A program made the position numbers and the translations under genes. Of a stretch of DNA of 17,791 nucleotides, positions 6,195 through 13,764 are shown piece after piece (the stretch's first letter is position 1; each line of letters begins with the position of its first letter). A model generated the notes under the pieces. It did not search any database. It was given only the letters and a program-made list of their open reading frames with translations, and was not told the DNA's origin. This DNA is from an uncultured Fretibacterium sp. (lineage in GTDB: Bacteria > Synergistota > Synergistia > Synergistales > Aminobacteriaceae), in assembly GCA_937911045.1 (NCBI GenBank), contig CALEPX010000103.1:1-17791 (forward strand). The letters are read 5' to 3'.

Positions 6195-9100
6195 TTAGAA
6201 ATTCTCCTCGTGAAATTTCTCGCCGTCGGAGTTGTAATACTCTTCTTTGATCTTTCTGCCCTCGGAATTGTACGAGTAACGTGTGCTCCCCAACAAAACA
6301 TCTTCGCCAGCCAAAAACGTGTAATATGCCGTCTCTGTGAGCAATCCGTACACGTCATAAGTATTCGTTCTCTTGTAGTAATTTCGTGAAGTGTCGGGTT
6401 CGTCATTGATGTCAAAATTTGCAAATGTCAGAATATTCCCCATCGGATCGTACGAAGCTCTGGAATGATGTTCGCAGGGTATGCCGTTGTAGAATCGTAC
6501 ACAGGGCTTGCCGTTCGCGTCGAAATACCATTCATCAGTCTGATTCCCGCGTGGGTCGTAAGCGCGCATAACTTTTGAAACGCCGTCCTCAGTTGTTAAA
6601 TTCCCGTCAGCGTCGTACGTTGCAGCAGAAGTTATTCGTCCGAATTTGTCGTAAGTTCTGACCAAGTGACAGCCACGCTTGCTGCTGTGAATCAAGTTGC
6701 CGTCAATGCCGTAAAACCAGCGATCTGTTTCGTGTCCTAGCGCGTCGTACTCAGAAACGTTCCTGTGAATTTCGTTGATCTCGATTGGTTCGCTCTCGTC
6801 CTCGCTGTTGTAACGACTATAACTCAAGATGCGCCCTTTTGAATCGAAAGTGCTGACGTTGTGAAATCCGCGGTCTTGTGGGTGAATTGGCTGTTCATTC
6901 TCGTCATAGTACCAGATCTCAGTCTCATTGCCGAATATGTCGTATTTAGCTTTGAATATTGCGTATCGTTCTCTGCCGGAGCCATTAATAGTCATGAAGC
7001 CCACAAGCTTATTCTCGCCGTCGAGATAATATATCTTGGTCTTGTTGCCGAATTGGTCATACTCGGTTTTCTCTGTTACTTCCTGTTTTTGATCGCCCGT
7101 GTATTTCACGCCGTGTAGAGAGATCATTCTGCCGAACGAATCATATTCCTGTTCCTGAATCGTACTTGGCTGTGTTTCACCGCGTCTGTAGAATAACGCC
7201 CGAATATTTCTGCCGTAAACGTCGTACTCATTCTCGCGTCTCACATCATCAGCAGTTCCGTTGAACGAAATTTCCTCACCACGAGCGTTCAGCCTGTAAA
7301 TTTTCGTCATATTACCGTGAAGATCGTATTCGCGAAATTCGTCTTTAACCAAGCTGTCCAACATGTCCTGATATTCCGGATTTTCCGGTCTGATGTATTG
7401 CGTGTGAGTTATATTGCCAAAATCGTCGTGCTCGAATTTTTTGCTGATTGAGAAATTTTCGTTGCGAACAATCACTGGCTTGTCCTCTGTGTCATAATAA
7501 CTTTCGCTCGAAGTATTGCCTCGTGAATCATACGTATATTTTATCGCAGAATAGCCATCTGTTGTGAATGTGCGTTTGCCGTCAGCGTCGTAATATCTCT
7601 CACAGATTCGCAGTCCATTGTCATCGTATTCTCTATCGAATTTTGCGTATCCATTTGAAGCAATAGTCGGTTTTCCGTCGATGCCGAAATATTGCGTGGA
7701 AATATGATTGCCGTTCTCATACTTGAAGACGTATCTTGCAACGCCGCGTCTGTCCGGAGTTAAATTGCCGTTTATGTCATAATACGTAATCGTATCTTTG
7801 TTGCCGTCTATGTAGGTGAATCTTTGTTCAGCGTAACCGTCCGATGTGAGAGTTAGATTGCCATTTGTGTCCGTGTACGTGAAGCCAGCTACTTTGTTCT
7901 CTTCGTAATCATAAGTAAGTAAGAATGACGCGTAACCGTATTTATTGAGCATTAGATTGCCGTTTTGGTCGAGATAATCGATTTTGCATACCAGACCGTT
8001 ATTGTCATAGGCGCCTCTTTTTGCGTAGGCGTGATTCGAATCGACTGTTGGGTTGCCGTTCACGTCGAAAAAAGATGCGTGTAAAATATTCCCGTTCTCG
8101 TTAAATTCTTGAAGCATTTCAGCGTAACCGTCCGAACATATAGTCTTCTCGTCCTTGACGTTGTAGTATGAAATTTTGACGGGGCTGCCGTTTGCGTCAT
8201 TAGCAACCTCAGCTCGGAAATAGCCGTCTTTGTTCAAGCATGGTTCTAGATTCGTATCGTAATAGCTCTCCGATATTGTGAAACCGTTCTCGTCGTGTGA
8301 CGTGATTGCTCTGTGAATATGATTCTGCGTGCTGAGTGTGGGATTGCCCTCAGTGTCATAGACCGACCAGCTCGCAACGTTGAAGTTTTCGTCGTAACTC
8401 ACGATTTCAAATGCTACACCGTCTTCGTTCAAGACTAGTGCGCCGTTTTTGTCAAGATTTGAACTTCTCACAGGATTCGGGGAATTGCCATACTCAAAAG
8501 TTATAGAACGACAGCCGCGAATTGGCATAGTTTCGCCGTTCATGTCCAGATTGTGAATCGCTGTGATTCGCCCAAATTCGTCAACTTCATAGCCCAAACC
8601 CCATCGACCTTTACCATCGCGCGTTAAAGAGCCGTACTTGTCACGACCGCCGACTTTATCACGCCTGAACATTTTCTTTCGCACATAGCCGTTATCGTCG
8701 AAATCGAGCGTAACGCAGATAATATTTCCAGTTTCCTGCATCGCGCTAAATTCAGGATTATACATCATATCACCTTTATAATTACTTGCAGTGTCTGATG
8801 GCAGCGCGTAATGAATATCGCCGTCACCGCAGAAAAACTCGACAATCTTCATGCTCTTCGAATAAACTTTCCTGTAAATTTTGTGCTTGTACTGGTCAAA
8901 ATACTCGACCGAACGATCCGGCAAAAATACCAGCATCGGCGGCTCAAGCATCGGCGTAACAAAATCCGGCTCAACCAGAACTCCGGCGGAATTTACGCGT
9001 TCAATCTTCTGCACTTCATCTCGAAGCGTCGTGAACTTGTAAGTATATGACATTTTCTTGCGATCTGCTTCTGAATCGACTTCGAATAATCCGATCGGCT

Positions 9101-9752
9101 TTTCCCAGCGATAAACGTACGTTCGGTAATAATACACGTGCGGAATGTTTCGCCAAACCAGAAATCCGGCGATGAATACCAAAGCTGCTGCAATCGGCGT
9201 GAAAATCATGATGCGTTTTTTTCTGAGTTCGTCTTCGTACGAGATAAAATCCCTGATCTCAAGTTCCAGCAACGTAGCAATTACTCGCAAAAATGCTCCA
9301 CGAGTTTTGAATTTCTTCAGGTCAATTCCGAGCAGTTCGTTTTCTTTTGGGAGTGCAAGAAGTGCTGGTGGGAAACATTCGGTCTCAGGATCGTCAGAAT
9401 GAGGCGTACCGTCGATTATTAACGGAATTATCTTTTTGCTCTTGCCGTTCTCGATGAAATATTTGACCTCGTTGTTCACGTATTCAGATTTTGCGCTGTT
9501 GGGTGAGCAAATCACGATCAGATATTTCGAAGTGCGCAGATTTTTGTTTAACGCATCCTGCAGAGCTGTCCCGACAAGATTCGATTCGTCAATGAAGATT
9601 GGACGTAAATTCTTGGGCAGTTCCGGATTGTTTTGCTGCAATTTCGACGGCAAATGATAACGCTGCAATCTGTTCTGAAGTTTCTTGGCGATTGCGTGAT
9701 CTTTGTGACTGTAGCTTATGAATGCGTAGTACGTAGGATTTTTCTGTTCCAT
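6195..9752 (-). CDS. TIR domain - transmembrane - YD-type repeat protein
   Basis: 1185 residues. Residues ~6-135 form a TIR domain: YAFISYSHKDHAIAKKL (box 1), RPIFIDESNLVGTALQDAL, SKYLIVICSPNSAKSEYVNNEV and IIPLIIDG. Glu95 in S-E-Y-V-N-N-E sits where NADase TIR domains keep their catalytic Glu. A single hydrophobic helix (~183-200) has ELRKKR on its N side, so TIR is predicted inside the cell and the remaining ~980 residues outside. From ~residue 440 to the end come tandem YD-type repeats (YDxxGN…YYDxxGNxT). By family knowledge the TIR part degrades NAD+ or makes a cyclic ADP-ribose signal. The start is the second ATG because the first (9770) overlaps the Shine-Dalgarno AAAGGAG. It is the third gene of a probable operon with the RyR-like and AAA_13 genes. 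No export signal other than the helix is seen. Confidence 0.87.
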   Translation of the reverse strand: MEQKNPTYYAFISYSHKDHAIAKKLQNRLQRYHLPSKLQQNNPELPKNLRPIFIDESNLVGTALQDALNKNLRTSKYLIVICSPNSAKSEYVNNEVKYFIENGKSKKIIPLIIDGTPHSDDPETECFPPALLALPKENELLGIDLKKFKTRGAFLRVIATLLELEIRDFISYEDELRKKRIMIFTPIAAALVFIAGFLVWRNIPHVYYYRTYVYRWEKPIGLFEVDSEADRKKMSYTYKFTTLRDEVQKIERVNSAGVLVEPDFVTPMLEPPMLVFLPDRSVEYFDQYKHKIYRKVYSKSMKIVEFFCGDGDIHYALPSDTASNYKGDMMYNPEFSAMQETGNIICVTLDFDDNGYVRKKMFRRDKVGGRDKYGSLTRDGKGRWGLGYEVDEFGRITAIHNLDMNGETMPIRGCRSITFEYGNSPNPVRSSNLDKNGALVLNEDGVAFEIVSYDENFNVASWSVYDTEGNPTLSTQNHIHRAITSHDENGFTISESYYDTNLEPCLNKDGYFRAEVANDANGSPVKISYYNVKDEKTICSDGYAEMLQEFNENGNILHASFFDVNGNPTVDSNHAYAKRGAYDNNGLVCKIDYLDQNGNLMLNKYGYASFLLTYDYEENKVAGFTYTDTNGNLTLTSDGYAEQRFTYIDGNKDTITYYDINGNLTPDRRGVARYVFKYENGNHISTQYFGIDGKPTIASNGYAKFDREYDDNGLRICERYYDADGKRTFTTDGYSAIKYTYDSRGNTSSESYYDTEDKPVIVRNENFSISKKFEHDDFGNITHTQYIRPENPEYQDMLDSLVKDEFREYDLHGNMTKIYRLNARGEEISFNGTADDVRRENEYDVYGRNIRALFYRRGETQPSTIQEQEYDSFGRMISLHGVKYTGDQKQEVTEKTEYDQFGNKTKIYYLDGENKLVGFMTINGSGRERYAIFKAKYDIFGNETEIWYYDENEQPIHPQDRGFHNVSTFDSKGRILSYSRYNSEDESEPIEINEIHRNVSEYDALGHETDRWFYGIDGNLIHSSKRGCHLVRTYDKFGRITSAATYDADGNLTTEDGVSKVMRAYDPRGNQTDEWYFDANGKPCVRFYNGIPCEHHSRASYDPMGNILTFANFDINDEPDTSRNYYKRTNTYDVYGLLTETAYYTFLAGEDVLLGSTRYSYNSEGRKIKEEYYNSDGEKFHEENF
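7373..8423 (-). repeat. 32-residue YD-type repeat array inside the TIR protein
   Basis: About eleven units with a period close to 32 residues (96 bases), each following the pattern DGYA, five residues, YDxxGN, five residues, YYDxxGNxT. Unit starts are evenly spaced (intervals of 30-33 residues). Units are diverged, so this is an old array, not a recent expansion. A second, looser array with 33-45 residue spacing (EYDxxGN, TYDxFGR) continues to the C-terminus. The pattern is RHS/YD-like, but the repeats lack the RHS core and cleavage site. Confidence 0.75.
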
Positions 9753-9797
9753 TTTGTTTGCTCCTTTCATTATGTTATGTTCATTATGAATGCAAAT

Positions 9798-11756
9798 TTA
9801 CTCAAGTTCCGCGATCATGTCAACGTTAGTTCTGTCGGAGTCTTTGTAGTTTCTGCCAGAATTTGTGAGAGAATTTTCGATGCGGGAGATTTCGTCGAGT
9901 TCGTCCCAGTCAACTAAACAAACGTGTTTGAGATTCGGAATATCTTTTGTCGGTTTGATTTTGGATTTGCCGGTTTCCTGAATTTCCTGTTGACGGGTTT
10001 GGATTCGAGTTGCAAATTCCTCGTGAGTCATCGTTTCGAAGCCGAACGTGTAATGAAACGCGCACCATCTGAGATGTTCGCTCTTTGCGAGATTTTCGCG
10101 TTGTTCAGCTGTCAGAGTTTCGCACCCGGATTTGATTTTGCGGATCAACGGCATCAGGTAATCGACGCTTGCACGGCTGCTCATTCTGTCGAGGTAGCTG
10201 CAATTTTTCCAATCTGAGTTCGCATCTTTGCCGCCGGAATATCTATGATTGAGTTCTTTCGCGAATTTGTCGAGTTCTCCGGAGTAAATGATTTTCGAGT
10301 CGTATATCCAGTGAGTTTCGCATTCTTTCACGTTTAGTGAGTAGCAGCGTACACTTTTCGAGTCGCATGTGTAGACGTTCAGAGAGTAGCCCAAAGTTTG
10401 CAGACGGTCTACCAAGTGAATTGCTATGTCGCGAGCGGTGTCTCTGTCTTCGAGGCAAATCACGATGTATCTGAGATTGGAAGCGTTCTCTCGAATATAG
10501 CTGAACATTTCGCTGCCACGCGCGTTATGCGGTTCGAAATCAATATCGTAGTTTGCGAACATGTTCGGATATTGTGACTTGAAGAATCCCGAGCGGTTTT
10601 TGAAATTCGGATCGTAAATCGTAGCTCTGAAATTACTGCCCTCGAATTGTCCGTTAGCGATGATTTTGCGCAGGACTTCATGACCGGTTCTGCCGAATCC
10701 GACGATTAAGACGCTCATATCTTCAGTTGCGAGTCCGTTTTCATCGAAGTGTATTGCGTCACATAATGGGTATTTGCTGATCAGCAAGTGCGCGGAAATT
10801 TCCCGTTCATCGAATGAGACTACGCTGCCGTAACCGTATTTTGATTCGCTTGATTGAAAGTTCATGCCTTTCCATTCGTCTATGCCGAGCAGGAATAATT
10901 CGGTCTGTTCGGGGCTGATTTGCAATTTTTCGAGTGATTCGCAAATGGCGCGCGCATACTGGAAATTTCTGTCGTAATCGATTGACAACGTGAACAGTCT
11001 GAATTTTACGCGGGAGTCTGTCAGGTGCAATTTCTTCAGGAAAGCTATGTCGCCTTTAACTGCGGATTTTTCGGAGTAAGCGAAGCCGCCTAATTCACGG
11101 ATTGTGTTTTCGAAATCCTCGCTTATAACGCTATCGATGAACACAAGCATAGTATCATCTTCGTCGGCAAAATTTCGCCCGAACGTCAGCGTGTCCGAAT
11201 TTACCCCGAAGATCACGTTTACGTTCGAGACTCTTGAAGTCGTAAGTCTGATCCATCTGAGCAAATCATTTCCGAAGCGGATTAATAACGCCGTTGCTGT
11301 TGTGAAAAACGCTAGCATTTGCATCAGCCAGAATATTGCGACTGCGATTGGATACTTAGAGATTGGCAATGCGTAGAATATATCTGAGTTACCGCGCCCG
11401 TAGAACATCATGCCTACGTCCATGACCGAACGAATTATCACGTACGGAATGTATAGCCAGACTGAATCCGGATTTTTGACCCATTCGAGCGTAATTTCTT
11501 GAAGTTGATTGTCGCGCACTTGTGTCAGGACGTAATAATGGCACACGCAATAAATCGTCATGCCTCCGAGGAACATGATCGTGAACGCGATTTTCAAAGG
11601 CTTAGTTCGTTTCTGAGGATGTTTTGCGATATATATTATCAACGCTGCGAACAGGGATGTTGAGATGAGCCACGCAACCGAAATATGCACAAAGCCTGCG
11701 CTGTAATCCCGAATGAGATTTACGATTCTGATTCCGATATTATCTGTTAAATTCAT
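9798..11756 (-). CDS. Four-helix membrane protein with tandem Rossmann (RCK/TrkA-N-like) domains and C-terminal RyR-like domain
   Basis: 652 residues. Four hydrophobic segments (~21-45, 54-78, 99-120, 135-161) are followed by two nucleotide-binding-like folds. The first is near VNVIFGVNSDTLTFGRNF (179-196). The second carries a clear dinucleotide motif, VLIVGFGRTGHEVLRKI (349-365, GFGRTG at 353-358), and YIVICLEDRD at its end. The tail has features of a RyR-type domain: LAKSEHLRWCAFHYTFGF (556-573) and HVCLVDWDELDEIS (611-624). Membrane helices plus tandem RCK-like domains recall ligand-gated ion channels, and RyR domains occur in bacterial conflict-system proteins. A membrane effector gated by a nucleotide is the best guess. 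GGAGG precedes the ATG by 10 bases. It lies 33 bases after the AAA_13 gene and 45 before the TIR gene, so it is co-transcribed. The RyR assignment is from remembered motifs, not a search. Confidence 0.75.
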   Translation of the reverse strand: MNLTDNIGIRIVNLIRDYSAGFVHISVAWLISTSLFAALIIYIAKHPQKRTKPLKIAFTIMFLGGMTIYCVCHYYVLTQVRDNQLQEITLEWVKNPDSVWLYIPYVIIRSVMDVGMMFYGRGNSDIFYALPISKYPIAVAIFWLMQMLAFFTTATALLIRFGNDLLRWIRLTTSRVSNVNVIFGVNSDTLTFGRNFADEDDTMLVFIDSVISEDFENTIRELGGFAYSEKSAVKGDIAFLKKLHLTDSRVKFRLFTLSIDYDRNFQYARAICESLEKLQISPEQTELFLLGIDEWKGMNFQSSESKYGYGSVVSFDEREISAHLLISKYPLCDAIHFDENGLATEDMSVLIVGFGRTGHEVLRKIIANGQFEGSNFRATIYDPNFKNRSGFFKSQYPNMFANYDIDFEPHNARGSEMFSYIRENASNLRYIVICLEDRDTARDIAIHLVDRLQTLGYSLNVYTCDSKSVRCYSLNVKECETHWIYDSKIIYSGELDKFAKELNHRYSGGKDANSDWKNCSYLDRMSSRASVDYLMPLIRKIKSGCETLTAEQRENLAKSEHLRWCAFHYTFGFETMTHEEFATRIQTRQQEIQETGKSKIKPTKDIPNLKHVCLVDWDELDEISRIENSLTNSGRNYKDSDRTNVDMIAELE

Positions 11757-11789
11757 ATGTAATGTACCTCCGAGTTTTTGACTATGTTA

Positions 11790-13643
11790 TCACAAATTCG
11801 CGAATTTTACGGAAGATTGGTTATCATGTTTCTCGACTGTGTAATGAGCCACGCAATCAGAATAATCAGAACGTTCGCCTACGTATGAAACTTTGCGATA
11901 AAAATCCTCGTTGTGTGTCAGAACGAATAGCTGCTTTATCGAATTTGAGCCAGAGAGGCATGTGTTGATTATTTCGGCGACTTGTTGGCTGACGATTGCG
12001 GATGTGTTGCTGTCGAGACCTGAGAGCGGATCATCAATCACGACGATTTTCCCTGACGAATTTTTTCCGGCGGATTCGCTCCCGAGAACTTTCTGTTGGA
12101 AGTACAGGAACGCGATGAAATTCTTCTCACCTTCGCTCAGATTTTCAGCAATTTCTCCTGTTTCAGTTCTGATGACTTCGTAGACTGGAGCGAAATTATC
12201 ACGAACTTTTCTCAAACGCATCTCGAATCCCTGAAAGCCTGCGTGCTTGAGCATGGAGTTTATGTTCTTAATTGCTGGTTCTATCTCAATGATTTGGCTG
12301 CGTAGAATGTTGATCTCGTTCTGAAGCTGAGAGATGAGTGTTCTTTGATCGTTGATGATTACCTGTTGAATTGCGCTTCTCAAGTTGAATAATTTCTCGG
12401 TGCGGCTGTGTGCTGCGAACAAATTCCGGGTCATGAACGCCATATGTTCGAAGAATTGCTGGTCTATTTGCTTTCGTGATTTTCCCTGGGCTGCGACGAT
12501 TGAGTTATTTTGCTCAATGAGTGCGTTATAGGAATCGATTATTGCGGCGAGTTCGTTCAGAGCGGCTTCAGTTTTTTGCAGAGTTACGGTGATTGACGGC
12601 TGAGAAACTTTCGCGCGAATTTGAGTTATGTTATGGCTGATGATTGCTTTTATCTTGTTGAGCTGGTTATTGAGCAATGACTGGTCTATTAACGGGCAGA
12701 TTTGCGCTGGAATTTTGAAAGACTCGAACAGAGTATTTGCACATTTCACGTAAGTCTGTGAGAACTCGTCAAGCATTCTGAGATTCTTCCTGTATTCTGC
12801 ATCGAAAGCGTCTGTGATTTCCCGCTCGAAATTTTCCGGCAAAACCTGCGAACAATAGGGGCATCTTCCGTTGGATTTCGCGTGAAATTTTTCGTGACCT
12901 TCTCGAAACCATGCGGTTGCACCGAGATTTTCCAGGAATTGTGAGAGACCGGTTTGCGCGGAATTTGCGATTACAACTCTTAGAATCTGATCGTTGAGGC
13001 GATCCAGAATTTTGGGATTGCTGATTCGCGGGAAGCGCGTGTAAGTTACGCTATCTTTTGAGTACGCGGCTTCACACATTTGCCAGATAGCAGCCAAGTC
13101 GTGTTGTATTGGTGTGTGTTGAGCGATTGATTCGCAAAAATTACTCTTGGATTTCCCGAACAGTTTCTTCCCTTTCTTGAGGGCGTATTGATCGCGTTCA
13201 GTTTTCGTTCTCATCCAGCAGTCATTCCAGAAATATTGCTGAGCATTGTCTCGTTCAGCGGATAATCTGTCAAATTCTGTTTCAGCTGCGGATAACTTTT
13301 GCTTAGCGAGTTCGAGTTGCTGTGATTTGTCGTCGAGTTGTTGCTGGATTCTGACGTTGTTTGCGTCGAGTGTGAATACCCCGTCTAAATTGTGATAGCT
13401 GTGAACGTTCTCGTCGATGAAATCCTGATCGAACACAAGATTTGCGTAATCGTAGTGTGAACGTCCATTTTGATATTGCACGCCCTCACCTGAGCGAATT
13501 GCCCGTACGATTGTTGTTTTGCCTGTGCCGTTGTTGCCGAACAGAAAATTCACGCGCGTTGGCATGAAATGTGCGCCGGTATTCATGAAAGTTGCGCTGT
13601 CCAAATCAATCTGAATTATCTCGCTTGAAATTTTTCCTGACAT
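11790..13643 (-). CDS. AAA_13-family ABC-type ATPase (PrrC/RloC-like) with central coiled coil and CPYC motif
   Basis: 617 residues. ATP-binding parts at both ends frame a helical middle. Walker A is GNNGTGKT (36-43), the signature LSEGEKNFIAF is at ~502-512, Walker B with catalytic acidic residue and D-loop is IVVIDDPLSGLDSN (533-546), and the switch His is in LTHNEDFYRK (~577). Residues ~98-135 and ~430-460 are heptad-like coiled coil, and C-P-Y-C at 261-264 resembles the zinc-hook-like CPxC of RloC and other AAA_13 proteins. PrrC/RloC couple such an ATPase to a C-terminal tRNA anticodon nuclease. Here the protein ends about 40 residues after the switch His, so no nuclease domain is present and the effector should be a partner, most likely the two genes behind it. 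GGAGG stands six bases before the ATG. It is the first gene of the cluster. Confidence 0.88.
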   Translation of the reverse strand: MSGKISSEIIQIDLDSATFMNTGAHFMPTRVNFLFGNNGTGKTTIVRAIRSGEGVQYQNGRSHYDYANLVFDQDFIDENVHSYHNLDGVFTLDANNVRIQQQLDDKSQQLELAKQKLSAAETEFDRLSAERDNAQQYFWNDCWMRTKTERDQYALKKGKKLFGKSKSNFCESIAQHTPIQHDLAAIWQMCEAAYSKDSVTYTRFPRISNPKILDRLNDQILRVVIANSAQTGLSQFLENLGATAWFREGHEKFHAKSNGRCPYCSQVLPENFEREITDAFDAEYRKNLRMLDEFSQTYVKCANTLFESFKIPAQICPLIDQSLLNNQLNKIKAIISHNITQIRAKVSQPSITVTLQKTEAALNELAAIIDSYNALIEQNNSIVAAQGKSRKQIDQQFFEHMAFMTRNLFAAHSRTEKLFNLRSAIQQVIINDQRTLISQLQNEINILRSQIIEIEPAIKNINSMLKHAGFQGFEMRLRKVRDNFAPVYEVIRTETGEIAENLSEGEKNFIAFLYFQQKVLGSESAGKNSSGKIVVIDDPLSGLDSNTSAIVSQQVAEIINTCLSGSNSIKQLFVLTHNEDFYRKVSYVGERSDYSDCVAHYTVEKHDNQSSVKFANL

Positions 13644-13685
13644 GTTATTCCTCCGAAATTGCCCGAAATTGAATGTATGCTCAAA

Positions 13686-13694
13686 ATTCTAGCA
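13686..13694 (-). promoter_or_regulatory. Extended -10 promoter of the AAA_13 / RyR / TIR cluster
   Basis: On the minus strand TGC directly followed by TAGAAT (13694-13686), identical in form to the flavoprotein promoter. The -35 region at 17 bases is poor, which an extended -10 can tolerate. The start codon is about 43 bases away. This 121-base divergent gap also carries the promoter of the opposite gene. Confidence 0.4.
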
Positions 13695-13734
13695 TGAACT
13701 TGTGATTTTCACGTGAGATTTTGCGATGGAAATG

Positions 13735-13743
13735 TGATAATAT
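13735..13743 (+). promoter_or_regulatory. Extended -10 promoter of the 'virulence protein'-family gene
   Basis: TGA then TAATAT (13735-13743) forms an extended -10 box with no convincing -35. The predicted transcript starts shortly before the Shine-Dalgarno AAAGGAG at 13751-13757, which is eight bases from the ATG. Confidence 0.35.
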
Positions 13744-13764
13744 TCCCGTGAAAGGAGTTCGAAC

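Noticed and set aside
6200..8520. RHS toxin interpretation of the YD-type repeats.
   Set aside because: No RHS core motif, no aspartyl self-cleavage site and no C-terminal toxin; the protein ends within a repeat, and the N-terminus is a TIR plus membrane anchor.
9753..9770. An earlier ATG giving a six-residue longer TIR protein.
   Set aside because: The Shine-Dalgarno AAAGGAG overlaps this ATG and serves the ATG at 9752 with eight-base spacing.
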